From contig OZ038384.1 in NCBI GenBank assembly GCA_964036045.1, positions 22,869,000 to 22,932,999 on the forward strand: 64,000 bases of DNA, written 5' to 3'. Every line of letters starts with the position of its first letter. The first letter of the stretch is position 1. This document shows positions 1 to 11,455 of this stretch, piece by piece. The DNA is from Eutreptiella sp. 'Long Island Sound 2002' (lineage: Eukaryota > Euglenozoa > Euglenophyceae > Eutreptiales > Eutreptiaceae). Both the position numbers and the translations under genes were made by a program. A model generated the notes under the pieces. That model ran no database searches and was not told the DNA's origin. It worked only from the letters and a program-made list of their open reading frames with translations.

Positions 1-827
1 TCGGGGTGGATCCATTGGCATTCCACATGGTGCTCAGGTGACGAAAGCCACGAGAGCTGGTCGTCCTGGTACAGGGTCATGGAGGCCTGGGCCGGGAGGA
101 CGCCGGAGTCCGTCTCCATCATGAAGTCCTACCCAACGATCATGTCCCAGTCCATCTCGGCCTCGTAGAAGCGACCTTGCAGGAGGATTTCCTCGCCGAG
201 GTCTGGGCGGCTCAGCTCACGATGGTTCACGAACTGCAGCCCGATGGCCGCTTCCTTCGTGCCTCCCACCATGTACTGGCCGTTCGCCACCTTCAGCCTG
301 AAAGGTTTCCAACTGTCGATCAAACACTCTGGCGGAAGTAGGCCAGCCTTGACCAAGCTGACCTGAGCGCTCGTGTCGACCAACACGTCGAAGACCTTTT
401 CCACTTCCCCGCATAAGGCACGGACCTTAAGGTGCAACTGCCGCTCGCGCCCAACGCGGCGCACGGCGTGCAAGCTCAGGATCTCCGGCTGTTCCAGAAG
501 CTCAACAAGCGACTGGTGCAGGTTGTGGACAATGGGCTCAGGCTGCCCATCTGCAGCATCCAGCTGCGGTCCGGGTGATCCTCCGATACTCTCGGATAGA
601 TCTTGAAGTACATCAAACACATTCTTGGTCGCGAAGGAGGGACGGGTGCAAGGGTTCGTGCCTTCACTTGCCCTCACCCCGCCTCCGCGACTGTCGGGTG
701 CCGGACTGGGCCTTCCGCCCGCGGCAGTCCCTTTGTGCTTACCGACTCCCGATTGGGATGGTGTGGCGCTTCCCACGACACCATCCTGCGACCGCCCTAG
801 CTGGGGCCCTTGGCTGCAGGGGCTCCG
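1..827 (-). pseudogene. B1 protease region (start of Pol), broken
   Basis: Reads in frame from just after the Gag-terminal UAG (828-830). The aspartic-protease motif is D-T-S-A-Q where D-T-G-A-Q is usual, and the C family keeps DTGAQ. A copy-specific UAG at 129-131 replaces the tyrosine codon present in B2, so Pol is cut about 200 residues after its first methionine. The rest of Pol lies beyond the window. Identification rests on the motif and on close similarity to B2 and C. Confidence 0.8.
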
Positions 828-2435
828 CTAGGAGGCGTCGGGTGTGGAGAAAGGGGTGTTCTCCTCCGCATCAACCTCGTTGACACCCTTCTTCCTTCCC
901 CTATTCCTAGGCTTCTTGTCCTTGTCCTCGTTCTTGTCGTTCTCGTTGTTCTCCTTGCTCTTGTTGTCCCACCTGGGGACCCAGTTCCTCTTGATCTCTT
1001 GGATCTCCTTAGCTAACTCGGTCCCCACCGACATCAGCTTGGAGAGCTCGTCCTTGTCCACCTCCACTTTGGCTTCCCGGATACCCGCGGGCGCACACTT
1101 CTTCGACCCGTGCGCCTTCTTGTAGGCCTCCGTGTCGGCCTGGTGGGTGGGGCATGTTCGGTGGTCATGATTGAAGCCTTTCTTCCTCCCATAACACACG
1201 AAACAGCCCTGAGGGTGAGCTCGTATGAACTCCCCAAAGGACAGCGGAGGGTCGCCAAGGCGGCGGGGGTCCCTCTTCTCCTTCTTCTTCCAACCCGGCT
1301 GCAGGGGCTTCCAGCTTCCCCGGTTGCTCCCCGCGCTGTTGTGGGCTCATCGTCGTCGTCATCATCGACGAGAGCTTCATCGCCATCGGCTCCCGCTGGG
1401 TCCATGGCAGCTTCCCCGCCAGGCCCCTCGCCAACGTAGTTGACGTCGCGGTCGCCGGGCCTCAACCCGCGGGTGTGGTGGAGGTTCCGGTACTCCTTGA
1501 GTACTTCCTCTCCAACCCACTCCAGGATCTCGTCGCAGCTCATCCGCGCCGGGATGGCCTGCAGACGGATGGTCTGGCCGCTCACGTCACACTCGTCAAG
1601 GCGCCACATCGCGGTCTTCTCGCGATCGCCCGAGACAGTGATGAGGAGAGCGTTCCGCAGGGAGTGCCGTTTGACATCCCGGGCCACGTTCTTCCTCGTC
1701 CAAGCCACCACGTTCGTATGATACTCCTTGGGGAGCATGATCTTGACCTTGTGGTTGGACTTGGCCCTCTTGGCTTCCTCCTTGATGACCCTCTTGATCC
1801 TTGCTTCCGGCAGCATGGAGAGCAGGCCAGCCTGCTCGTCACCCTCGTTCCAGTCCTCCACGTTGCGGCGGAAGAGGGTGTATTGCCCTCGGAAGTCTCG
1901 CCAGTCCCGTAGGCGGATCTCCCGTCCATCATGCTGAAGCTTGATGGACTTCCACCGCTTGGCAGCCACCTGCGGAGCGTCCAGCCGCTCCTGCTCGTTG
2001 AGCCACTTCTTGGCTTCCTTGAGGGTCTTGATTTTCCCCTCCTTGGTTGCCACGAAGTATAGCTCTTGGAGCACTTCCGGCAGGCGGTACCTGAACCGTC
2101 TGAAGACATATATCTCCGCATCTGCGGGATCCATGTCCTCAGTAACGGTCACCCCCCAAATCGTCCAGCTTCTCCAAGAAGCGGTCGAGGTTGAGGGGGT
2201 TGCCGTCGTACATGGGGGGCTTGATGTCCTTCAAGTCTTCCCACACGGCGGCATCCGCGGCCTTAGAGACCATGAACGCCGGCCGCGAGGTCGACCGCGG
2301 TTCCCATCGGCCTCTCCCACGGGCTCCCACGGCTGCCACTTCCATCTCCTCCCCGGTATCTGCGTGGCCACGCCGTGGTTCCTCCATGTACGCTGAACCT
2401 AGATGTTCACGCCGTACTCCTTCTATGTATGCCTC
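828..2435 (-). pseudogene. B1 Gag: capsid and zinc knuckle, frameshifted
   Basis: The capsid-like part (2387 down to about 1350) is helical and charged and would form the particle shell. It is broken near 2150-2160 by one extra A in a C/A run that B2 lacks. A second frame change, shared with B2, lies in the acidic low-complexity stretch near 1340-1400. After it the frame carries a zinc-binding motif of pattern C-x2-C-x8-H-x4-C (about 1165-1215) and a lysine-rich tail. It ends at UAG 828-830, after which the same frame stays open into the protease. Confidence 0.75.
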
Positions 2436-3777
2436 CTAATCAGGGCGCCGGCGGCTGCGTTCAGCGGCCTCCCGTCGTACACCACGCGGCGGGGAAATGT
2501 CGAACTCCTCCAGGTCCAGATCCAGGTCCTCACCTTTGCCGACATCCCACTCCACGTCTCCTCTGGGGACCTCATCCCTGAGTCCACCATAGCGTCCACC
2601 AGCCATTGGGATTGGCTCCGGGGCTGGTGCGGGGCGTCGGGGGCGTACCGGTGTCCGCAGTGGAGCACGGCGGTTGTGGTACTCCGCGCTGAGCCACTCA
2701 TCGCGCCAATCCTCACTTCCACTGCCGGGCGGCACGCGCTCGTTGCGGCGGCCCGCGCTGTGGTGAGAGGGGGCAATGAGAGAGGGGGCACTGGTGCTGG
2801 GGAGACCCCTGGGGGGCTCCGCCGGGGGCGTGGAGTCTGCCTGGACCTGGTCCGGGTCCCCAGCCGTCGTCCGACGAGCCAGACTCCAGGGGTGGGTGGT
2901 CGCTGCCGACGCTCCCACGGGCTTCCAGCGCGTCCAGTCTCTGCTGCATGCCGCTGATGACCTAGTTCAGCGACCTGGTCTCGCCCCTGGCAATTTCCAG
3001 CAGCTTCTGGGTGGCAGTGGCAACCTGGGCGCTCTTGACCATCTTGATCTTGGCGATGTCCAGCTCCCTCTATGCGCGCGTGGCGACCCTGGCAATGCGA
3101 GTCATCTCGCCCTTGCCCGTGTCTACCTCGCGCTCCAGGGACTGGACCCTCCTGCGGAGGTAGACAATCCACCGCCGGGTGGCATCCGGGTCGCCGTGCC
3201 CTGGTGGGTCGTCGGGGTCCCCAGGGGGTCCTCCAGGAGGGCCTCTGCCAGGTCCGCCCGGTCCAGGGGGTCCTCCTCCGCCAGGTGGTCCGCCTCCAGG
3301 GGGTCCATTTGGTGGGCGTCCACCAGGGGGTCCTGATGGTCCTCCGCCAGGGCGTCCCGGTGGGTCTCCGCCGGGTCGCCTCGGTGGGTCCGAGGATGGG
3401 GGCTTCTTCGTGTGGTCGAAGTATATGTCGTCATCCTCGTCCATGTCGCCCCACCTAGGCGTCTCGGTCTTGGAAGACTCCGAGCTCCGGTAGGGAGGAG
3501 GTGGATCCTCATCCTCACCTTCCGGCTCCATGGGGACATCTCCGCCTCCTCCGCCAGCCACTCCTCGGCGATGTTGGCAGCCTCGTTCATCCCCGTCGCT
3601 GGCGGTGAAGAAGGGCTCGGAGTCGTGGGGGTGTCCACCTGCTGGCCTCCGTGGCCTCTCGGGGGTCTTCCCCTTACCCTTCCTCCGTCGGTAGGCGGTG
3701 GGGCCACTGCTCCCACTGCTGCCTGTGTCGACCTCGTCCAGGGTCATCTTGGAGGAGGCGTCCCCTTCGAAAAGCTT
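2436..3777 (-). pseudogene. B1 proline/glycine-rich PPPPY segment, broken
   Basis: The same reading frame as the upstream coiled-coil protein resumes after UGA 3778-3780. It encodes a Gly/Pro-rich, collagen-like stretch, an acidic PPPPY motif near residues 80-90, and a basic helix. In-frame UAG codons at 3070-3072 and 2962-2964 interrupt the helix at positions where Gln would fit. A frame change near 2850-2880 leads to an Arg/Pro-rich stretch ending at UAG 2436-2438, which is again in frame with the capsid. It is unrecognised beyond being Gag-like by position. Confidence 0.55.
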
Positions 3778-5163
3778 TCAAAGGGTCTCCACTCGGGATC
3801 CTCCCGGGGGAGTCTCGCGGCGGAGCTTGGCCTCCGCCTCCTCCATCGCGGCGGCTGTGGCTGCGGCAGCTCGCCCTTCGGCTTCCTCCCGGGCACGAAC
3901 CGCTTGGGCTTCCCGGGCCTGCTGCAGCCGAGCCTTCTCCGCTTCCAACGCCGCCAACTCCGCCTCCGTCTTGGCCCTCTCCTCAGCGACCTTCCGTCGC
4001 GCGGCCTCGATGGCGTCCTTCTTGGCGGCGTCCGCCTGGGCCTTAGCCGTTGCCTGGGCATGGGCCCTTTCCTCCGCCTCCTGCTTGGCCCTCTCTTGGG
4101 AAAGCGCCTCTTCCAGCGCCTTCACCTCGGCGTCCTTGCAGGCAATGGCCTCCTGGGTCAGGCGGGCTTCCTCGGCGGTTGCCGCCACCTCACCCCTGAT
4201 CCAGGGAGCCACTGCCTCATGGGCGGCCGCAGCCGTGAGACCGGCCGCGATGGCTGCCACGGTCGAGGCGTGGTAGTCCATGCCTCTGCCCCACTCGGTG
4301 GCCTCCTCATGGGCGATGCCCACGGCGCCCTCCACGGCAGCATTCTGCTGCGTGGCCCGTTGCCGGGCAACCCGAAGGTTGCAGGGCACCCCACAGGTGC
4401 GCTCGCAGGCGCGCGCCACATCCCCTTGGTGGGGAGCGACGCTGCCACTGGAGCTGGCCTGGTCGGCCGGCATCCTCCCGCGGTGGGCCGACTCCACGTC
4501 GCTGCTGCGGCCTGACTTCCTCAGGAGCAGCGGACGGGGCTTGGCCTTGGCCTGCTTGGCGACTTCCAGGAAGTCACCAAGGGTGGTGTGGCCGGGTTGG
4601 TGACCGCCATTGGCCTGTTGGGGGCTGTGGGCTGGGGTTCCGCCCCTGGCGCTTTGCACGGCTTCCGCGGCCAGGGATTCCTGGTACTCCCGCCACTTCC
4701 TGTCCCGCCTCCTGTCCCCGGCGGAACGCTTCTCCTTCCCAGGAGACGCGCTGCTGCTGCTGCCCTGCAGCCTGCGCTCGTTTCCCAGCTCCGGGAACTC
4801 CTTCTCGATCATGTCCCACATGAAGACGTTGATCGAGGCGCCCGACGGGTACTCGCTGGGCTTCTCGTCCTCCCCAATCCCGTCGGGGCGCAGCCCTTTG
4901 CCGGGCCTGTCCGGGCGGGTCCAGGTCCTCCAGCGCTTGCGGCGGAAGCGGTACTCATACCCTTCCGCCCGCAGCCATTCCTCCACTGCCCGCGGGCGGT
5001 CCTCGCCCATGTCCTCGCGGAGCTCCAAGCTCCCGGGCATGCCGCCTTCGCACTGGGGATTGCTGTGGCAGTACTGCTGCCCCCACAGCAACCCACGCAG
5101 TAGGCGCGCCGCATGGGGGTGGGGCTGCGGCCACGTCTTGCCCGCCTCGTCCCAGTTCACCAT
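3778..5163 (-). CDS. B1 alanine-rich coiled-coil protein (Gag-like N-terminal part)
   Basis: An open frame of 461 codons from the ATG at 5163 to UGA at 3778. I chose this start because the frame upstream (to 5580) runs into LTR sequence and has no protein-like composition. The N-terminal 130 residues are mixed and charged with several tryptophans. Roughly the last 130 are a heptad-like Ala/Glu/Lys/Arg coiled coil. The frame is the same as the PPPPY segment across the UGA. It is near-identical to B2 35824-37209. Its position directly after the LTR and leader suggests a Gag N-terminal or accessory protein. I do not recognise a named family. Confidence 0.6.
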   Translation of the reverse strand: MVNWDEAGKTWPQPHPHAARLLRGLLWGQQYCHSNPQCEGGMPGSLELREDMGEDRPRAVEEWLRAEGYEYRFRRKRWRTWTRPDRPGKGLRPDGIGEDEKPSEYPSGASINVFMWDMIEKEFPELGNERRLQGSSSSASPGKEKRSAGDRRRDRKWREYQESLAAEAVQSARGGTPAHSPQQANGGHQPGHTTLGDFLEVAKQAKAKPRPLLLRKSGRSSDVESAHRGRMPADQASSSGSVAPHQGDVARACERTCGVPCNLRVARQRATQQNAAVEGAVGIAHEEATEWGRGMDYHASTVAAIAAGLTAAAAHEAVAPWIRGEVAATAEEARLTQEAIACKDAEVKALEEALSQERAKQEAEERAHAQATAKAQADAAKKDAIEAARRKVAEERAKTEAELAALEAEKARLQQAREAQAVRAREEAEGRAAAATAAAMEEAEAKLRRETPPGGSRVETL

Positions 5164-5504
5164 CGGTGCTCTCGATGGAGTGGTCCTGGGGTGGTTGTTG
5201 AGGTGGATAATGTAGCACTGGACTGGGAGGCGGCCGGTGCTGGTCGGCCGGTGGTTGTGGAAGTGGTTGCTGTAGCTGGGAGTGCGGCCTTGCTGGTCGG
5301 CCGAAGGTACTCTTCGATGACGGAGTTCTGGTCCCTGCACTTCCTTCACGGACTCGGCGCTGTCGCTGGGCGGTGCTGCGAGCCGCTGCGCTGCGCTGCG
5401 AGCTGCGAGCTGCGAGCTGCTGCGCCGCGCTGCTCGGGGTTGGTGGCCCCGAGTGGCACGCGAGGGATGGGTAACCCCGCGGCGGTGAAACGCTTTTGAC
5501 GCGT

Positions 5505-5518
5505 TCCCGTGGGGGGCC
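5505..5518 (-). promoter_or_regulatory. Candidate primer-binding region of B elements
   Basis: Immediately after the LTR end on the minus strand, GGCCCCCC-ACGGGA is followed by element-specific sequence. The same 14-15 bases follow the related LTR at 60171 although the sequences beyond are unrelated, as expected for a conserved primer-binding site. The matching tRNA is not identified. The exact LTR/PBS border could be displaced by up to about 16 bases. Confidence 0.3.
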
Positions 5519-8500
5519 TGGCCACGGGACGCTGCGGTGGACACGCACAAGTGAGCACGCAGGCAAAGCACTACGCTCACAGGGGCATCATTGCGCTCGT
5601 GTCATGTGACAAAGCGTTTCAGGATCCTTGCCACTCTGAAACAAGGGAACAAAAGTATGTACAGCAACACATCAGGATATGTACACATGGGGTTAAGACT
5701 GGACTGGGGTAAGGGCATCACGGGACAATAGACACTCCGTCCTAACTCTTATCCCAATCCCAGGTCCGATCCTCTCAACTGGCTGGTGGGGGCGGGGGCT
5801 CAAACACAACCCATGCCCTGCTCAGTCGGGACCCTGAAACCCTGCCAATAGGGGGTGTCCCTCCCAGCCAGAAGCGAGTTCCTCGAAACCAAGGAGGTCC
5901 AAGGCCAACCAACAGTGGCTTCTTATGCTCCCTTAACGGCAGGTCTGAACCCTCCTCTCAGCGAGAGATATGGCCCCGCCATTATCCCCTAGGAGTTGGT
6001 AGCTGAAAATGGGCTGTTTCAGCCCAAACTGACATTAGCTGCAAAATCTCCAAAATTGACCCCTCGTCCGGACCCGCCAGAGGTGGGGACGGGGCAACTG
6101 ACCCTATGCCCTTCGAGTACAAACTCTCTGGAGCCCTCACCCAGCCTGGTTCCCTCTGAGGTTCCGGCATCAGGGCACCACGGGTTCGTCAAGTGGGGTC
6201 ATGATGCCAAAATTACCAAAATTGGCGTCATTCCCACGCGTGGCCCGCCCGGCCTGGGCAAGGCCAATGGCTCACAGGACAGGAGGCAGGAGGTAGGACT
6301 CATATCTGAGTGTACAACTTGAAATTAGGTCCGCGCTCTGTGTGGGTATATAGATATGGGGCCGCCAATTGACCACACGGGGGCGTGAAATTGGGGTCCC
6401 AAAAGGGGGTCATTTTGGCTGCTCGAAATGAGCCAAAATTTGGGGGTGCTCCCAATAGTATATATCCACGCCGCCTTGAAGATCGGATCCGCCATTTCAT
6501 ACGCTATCCACCGGGAGTCCAACAAAGACTCTCATGCCCTTGGCCCTCAAAGATCTTCATGCCACTCGGCGTGGTGACAATCCCAATTGGGTCCACAAAT
6601 GCCAAAATGGCAAAATTGTCCACACTCACTTTGGGCTAGCACCCTAACGAAGGTTGCTCCGCTTCGCCCACGTGGTGTGTGAACCATGGGGACCAATGTA
6701 CATATCACCCATGTCATACATGGTCCATTGGTCCATGCGTTCGGCGTGCACGAGGTGGCTGAACATGGTGCACGGCAGGCAGAAAATGTGGAAAATTGCT
6801 CAAAATGGCCGAAAATGCGCACACTCATGGTTGGGGCAAATGAGGCACATGCCCGACTTGGACCGGAGTGTGCCATAGGATTGGTATCAAGTCATATGTG
6901 TCCAACATATCTTTTGGGCGTCGCCCAACTCCTCCGGTTTCGGGAATGGCAGGGTCGCCAAGTGAGCCCATGATTTGCAATAGTCCCAAATCGCCAACAT
7001 GGCGGCCACGGTATGCCAAGCCCAAGAGGAGTTATTTGCCGGGTCCAAGATATGTTGGGCACTGAAGTATGTGCCCTCAAAACATACTTGGGTCATGATG
7101 TCAATTGGGCGCAACGTTGAGATACACGGTCGCCACTTGACATCATGACGGGCAAAAAACAGCAATATTGGCGAAAAAACACCCAAATAATGCCTTGAAA
7201 GGCGCACAAATATATTATAATATCTTCGGGTTGGATTGGGTAATCGACCAATCCTTCTAAACACAATGACTTAATACCAATGACCTTTGATTCCACATAT
7301 GTGCTCCACTTGGGGCGCTTTGGAAGGTCACGAGCGCTACTTCCCAAGTGGGCACATGAAAATATGGAAAATTGCAAAACACACACCTTGCTCCCAACGC
7401 ATCGCTTTGGGGTCGCCACACAAGCTTTCCTCCACGAAGGTTAGGCTTGCAATTGATTGTGGAGAGTATAAGGAAGGGCCTCGTGCAATATGAGGTCCAT
7501 TGGTGGGTGTATCGCTCTTAGCCAAACCCGCCAAATGGGCACGCAATACAAGACATGGCACATACCACATACTGCCCAAAAAGGTAGCTCCCCCCACGAT
7601 ATGTCATGTCCCTCCAAGGGCATAACTTTGTGTCAATCGCTCATAGGAACTCAGAGAAAGTTCCTTTGCAACACCAACACTCGCGCGCTACACTCAAAAG
7701 TTATCTTAACGCACGCAATATCATGGCCAAAGAGTTATAACGCAAACTCTACCCTCTTGACGATGATCCATTACGCTAGCGCGCACGTGTGGAGACACAA
7801 GGCGTATAAAGCTTCCTAAATTACGTCAGGAGTATTGTGAATACATCCCATGCTTCCTTGTTGCAATTCCTTGCAAGCAGCACGAGATATGACCCTCACA
7901 AGTGGTCTAACGAATCAACTTTGTTTTGCCCATATCTCTAAGACAAATGGAGGGCAAGACAAAAGGAAAGTTGATTCGTGCATAGGGAAGCACGTAGGTC
8001 CACTCGAAAGAGGTCAAATCAAGTGCGGGGATGTCGAAGTCGAAAATCCGATTTCGACATCCTGAAAAATTCGGATTAAGGTTGCGAGTGTATAACGTGA
8101 AAATTGCAGATGCATCAATGCAACTCCTGAAGACTTTAGAGTCTTCGTCACGGATTGCGCTAAAATGTCTGTAAATAACAGTTAAACTGGCGGTTACGCT
8201 AAAGTCGCGAGCCAACCGCCAGCAGTCAAAACAATGATTATCAGAACGGAAGCGTGAAAATTTACGGAAACAATATGAAAATAAAACCCTGTTGATTCCT
8301 GATATTCTGATGTGTAAATCTCAGCAGGCGACGCATCCGTTGCCGATGCGGCCGCTAATAGCTGAAAAGCCCAGATCTCTCACACAAACACGTCTTACCT
8401 ACATCTGTTGTTAGGGTTAGTTTGCCGAATCGACGGCCGAAGGCGGTGCGGGGCTGATTGGCGTGAAATAGTGAGATACCGGCAAATGGCAGTTTGCCGG

Positions 8501-8651
8501 TACATGGTAACATGCCCCAAGTGGCCGGAATGCCGTCACGGGGGCTTTACGGCAAGGGACACGCTCCTGCCGGGCTCTCACCGGGCTTCACCGGGCGTCT
8601 TCCCCTCCGTACATACCCCACCATGGTCATGGGGTTCTGGGTACCGCTTCA
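5519..8651 (-). repeat. Long LTR of B1 (5' LTR)
   Basis: A 3,133-bp sequence beginning TGAAGCGG and ending GTGGCCA on the minus strand (TG...CA). Near-identical copies lie at 37565-40700 and 11942-15042, and a diverged one starts at 60171. The outer end is fixed by the point where the 8651, 15042 and 40700 copies diverge from each other. It contains short open frames that recur only because the repeat recurs, and a conserved palindromic block at 8030-8061. No protein is assigned. Internal promoter and polyadenylation sites were not resolved. Confidence 0.8.
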
Positions 8652-9192
8652 AGACCACTGGTCCCGGGAGGATCACGAGGAGGCCCATTTCTTCGCGTTT
8701 GTGGCGCACAACGTGAGGGAACATGGGCAGGATCGGTCCAGATGGAACCGGCCGGGACCCAAGACGAACACAGAGCCAAGGAGGATCGGGAACCCACCAC
8801 TCTCGTTCCGGGAGTACAGGTCTCAGCACGACGGGTGCTGGGTCTGTTATGGCAAGGGAAACAACCATGCACACGACCACCGTCAGTGCAAGGTGTATGA
8901 GGCGGACAAGAAGGCCTACTTCGCCGCCCACCCCGAGAAGAAGCCCAAGGAGCAGCGGATTGCCGATTGGAATGCCAAGGGCGGAGACGGGGGAAGAGGC
9001 CAAGGCAAAGGCCAAGGGAAAGGCGGAGGAAGAGACTATGGTGGTGGACCTGGCCAAGACCGACGAGTGAGGTCGATCGAGGAGGTTGCTGAGGACATGT
9101 TGAGGACGTTGGAGGAACTCAAAGCCCAGCAACGTGGTGGACAAAGTCCTGGCAGATCGCAGCCGGAGGGGGCTGTGGGAAGTCAAGTCTAG
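8652..9192 (+). pseudogene. C1 Gag C-terminal fragment with zinc knuckle
   Basis: About 180 codons remain, open from the LTR junction to UAG 9190-9192. It carries C-x2-C-x8-H-x4-C at about 8838-8891, the same unusual spacing as in family B, and then a Lys/Gly-rich nucleic-acid-binding tail. The capsid part is missing. The UAG is in frame with the downstream protease, as in B. Confidence 0.75.
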
Positions 9193-10233
9193 AGGAGCCC
9201 CCACGGGAGTGGGACCTCGGAGGTCTCTCCTCCGAAAATCAGTGGAATCCCAGATAAAGCGAAGGCACATCGGGTGCCGAAGAAGGCTCCAGAAGAGCCA
9301 AAACCACTGAGTTTCGCCACTCCCAACCCCTGCAGCGCCCTGCCAAGGGAAGTACATGTGGGTACGGGACATGGCAAGAAGAAAGGAGCGACCACGGAGA
9401 GCCCCGCGGACGGGCAGGACCAGCCCAAGATCTACACCATCCGTGACCATACCCTTGAAGTTCTGATGCACCCGGACGTGCTAGAGTTGCATGCCGTGAG
9501 AGTCGTGCATACACCTCATGGTGACGAGCGGCAGTTGCACTTGAAGGTGCGTGTACGGTGCGGACGAGAGGAGAAGGTGGTGGATGTGTTGGTGGATACG
9601 GGTGCCCAGGTGAGCCTGGTCCGGAGAGGGTTGTTCAAGGAGGAACTCCTGCAGCCCAGCCGGAGACCGCTCCGCCTGAAGGCTGCCAACGGAGAGATCA
9701 TGGATGGTGGCACCCATGAGGCCACTATCAGTATGGAATTCTGGGAACATGAGCGCTTGAACCGCCCTGATCTGGCGAAGAGAAGCACTCTATCCGGGAA
9801 CTTCTATGTGGCCGACATTACAGACTGGGATATGATCATGGGGTATGACTTCATGGTGGCAAACGCCATTGGAGCCCTTCCCCATCGTGCAATGCTGGTC
9901 CGGGAGGATGATGAATGCCTCACATGGCTGTCCACGGACTATGCATGCGGATCATCCCAATGGAATGCTGAGGAGGAGGATCGGATCGTCCAAGCGGTGC
10001 AAGCTGTGGGTGCCAAGTCCAGAGGAGACCGTGGAGTTCAGCTCACGGAGTATGGAATGGCGCCGCAGGTGTATGCCAGGATGATCCAGACGCTGGGAGC
10101 CGAAGCGCCCGAGACGGACGTCTTCGCTTCCCGGGATGCCCCACTTTTGCAGAAGTGTAGGAGGCATTGGCATCGAGGAGACTCAGCCTGGCATAGGCAT
10201 TGGGGTTTGAAGGAGTGGGGGCCCATGTATTAG
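9193..10233 (+). pseudogene. C1 protease and linker domain
   Basis: Open frame after the Gag UAG. The aspartic-protease motif D-T-G-A-Q sits near 9595-9609, followed by the usual hydrophobic flap and a W-D-M-I-M-G-Y-D segment. The linker domain (D-V-F-A-S near 10119) follows. An in-frame UAG at 10231-10233 cuts this domain. The same UAG is present in C2. It is CAG-compatible (one C to T change). Confidence 0.8.
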
Positions 10234-11279
10234 CATGGCTCCCTGGACAACACCAGACGTACGGTGGAGAAGATCATCGCGGATAGGGCGAGGGGGATCC
10301 TGGTCATAACCGGCATAGGATCCACCCCATGTCCGCTGGAAGGTCTCAAGTCGACGCTGAACTCCATCACCCTGAACGTGATGTCATTCCGGCCAGAGGA
10401 GGAGTTGTTCATCGACGCCAAGGGTGTATCAATGCCCTCCCCGGGTCAAGCGTGGGGTACCAAGGCTTTCCTGGTGGATGGGGCGCAAGCCCAGCCCACG
10501 GGTGATGAAGCATTCATCCGTAGGGTGGAGGCGGTGCCCATGAAGGTCATGTTTGAGCCCAAGGAGGGGACGGATCAGCCAATTGATGGTATTGACGTCC
10601 TGTCCCACGCCGAGATCGACGACGTCATCAACTACATGCGGATGGGGATGCCCGACCGTGTGGTAGCCAAGGAGAGGCGGGCCATGGTCACATCTCCGCA
10701 TTGGTGGGATGACAAGATGTTGGTCACCGGCAAGTACGAGAAGGATGAGTTCGTGGCGAGGGTCATGGATCACATCGCGGACCAATATGATGGTCCGGTT
10801 CGGTCGGACCCGCCGACGTGGGATTTTCCAAGAATGGGGGCCGATAGCGACAAGAACCAGCCCGACGCCGCAAATTTCCGAAGATTATCGGTGGGAAGCA
10901 TGCCCCACGACGATGAAGACGGCATATCGGACGAGGGGAAGTCGGATTCGGACCCAGAAGAGGCCTATACCGCAGTGCGGTCGGTTGTACCGATACCGAA
11001 GCAAGCGGCTGAAGAGCCCCAGGAGAACCCGAAGGTCGCCGAGCTGAAGGGAAGGCTGATCAATGCCTATCCGCGGCTATTCAGTGGTGTCGCCAACAAG
11101 AACCCTCCAGATCGTGGGAGGTTTGGCACAGCGAAGATCAAGCTGAAGCCGAACCCGAAGATCTATCGTCATCGGGAGTACCAACTTCAGGGCGATCGAG
11201 CCGAGGCCATGAAGAAGAAGCTGTTGGCCGAGTTCATTGAGCGGGGATGGATCGAACCCTCCGACAGTGAGTGGGCCAG
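10234..11279 (+). pseudogene. C1 Pol remnant up to the reverse-transcriptase edge
   Basis: Continues in the same frame after the UAG. It covers the rest of the linker and the entry to reverse transcriptase, including a segment that ends in S-D-S-E-W-A. At 11279 the sequence changes to LTR. The open frame runs on to 11526 through LTR and B leader sequence, but that tail is chimeric and not a real protein end. Confidence 0.85.
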
Positions 11280-11455
11280 GGGACGCTGCGGTGGACACGC
11301 ACAAGTGAGCAGGCAGGCAAAGCACTACGCTCACAGGGGCATCATTGCGCTCGTGTCATGTGACAAAGCGTTTCAGGATCCTTGCCACTCTGCAACAAGG
11401 GAACAAAAGTATGTACAGCAACACATCAGGATATGTACACATGGGGTTAAGACTC
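11280..11455 (-). repeat. Short LTR fragment at a rearrangement junction
   Basis: Matches the U5-proximal part of the B LTR (about 5527-5699), ending at the ...GTTAAGACT point. The left junction shares GGCCA with the C sequence and the right junction shares CT with the B leader. Such microhomology suggests end joining or template switching. Confidence 0.85.

Larger units (their letters stand above)
1..8651 (-). mobile_element. Ty3/gypsy element B1, partial
   Basis: The order on the minus strand is 5' LTR (8651 to 5519), leader, alanine-rich coiled-coil protein, proline-rich PPPPY protein, capsid, zinc knuckle and protease, which runs off the window at base 1. Reverse transcriptase, RNase H and integrase of this copy are not in view. 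It is a near-identical partner of the 5' half of B2. Several in-frame stops and frameshifts make it non-functional as read here, unless recoding occurs. Confidence 0.9.
1..11279. repeat. Large duplication, copy 1 (B1 - LTR - C1)
   Basis: This block is nearly identical to 32048-43328 in the same orientation. The offset is 32047 at the left edge, 32046 after a one-base insertion near 2157, and 32049 from about 8400 onward. Differences seen by eye are scattered single bases and a few one-base indels, including a nonsense change at 129-131 and a frameshift near 2157 found only in this copy. The left end lies outside the window. The right end is sharp at 11279, where the C reverse-transcriptase coding sequence switches into an LTR fragment. 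The low divergence suggests a recent event, or an assembly artefact. Confidence 0.93.
8652..11279 (+). mobile_element. Ty3/gypsy element C1, truncated both ends
   Basis: Starts abruptly inside gag at the outer end of the B1 LTR and ends abruptly inside reverse transcriptase at 11279. It contains the Gag zinc-knuckle tail, protease, the linker domain and the N-terminal edge of reverse transcriptase. It is near-identical to the first 2.6 kb of C2. Lacking most of pol and any LTR of its own, it is dead. Confidence 0.9.

Noticed and set aside
5509-5712. Short ORF (about 67 codons) found in each copy of the B LTR
   Set aside because: It recurs because the LTR recurs; the diverged copy at 60171 shows no sign of protein-level constraint, and it lies at the LTR border.
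8408-8420. Telomere-like TTAGGGTTAG in the B LTR
   Set aside because: A single short occurrence, not an array, and repeated only as part of the LTR.
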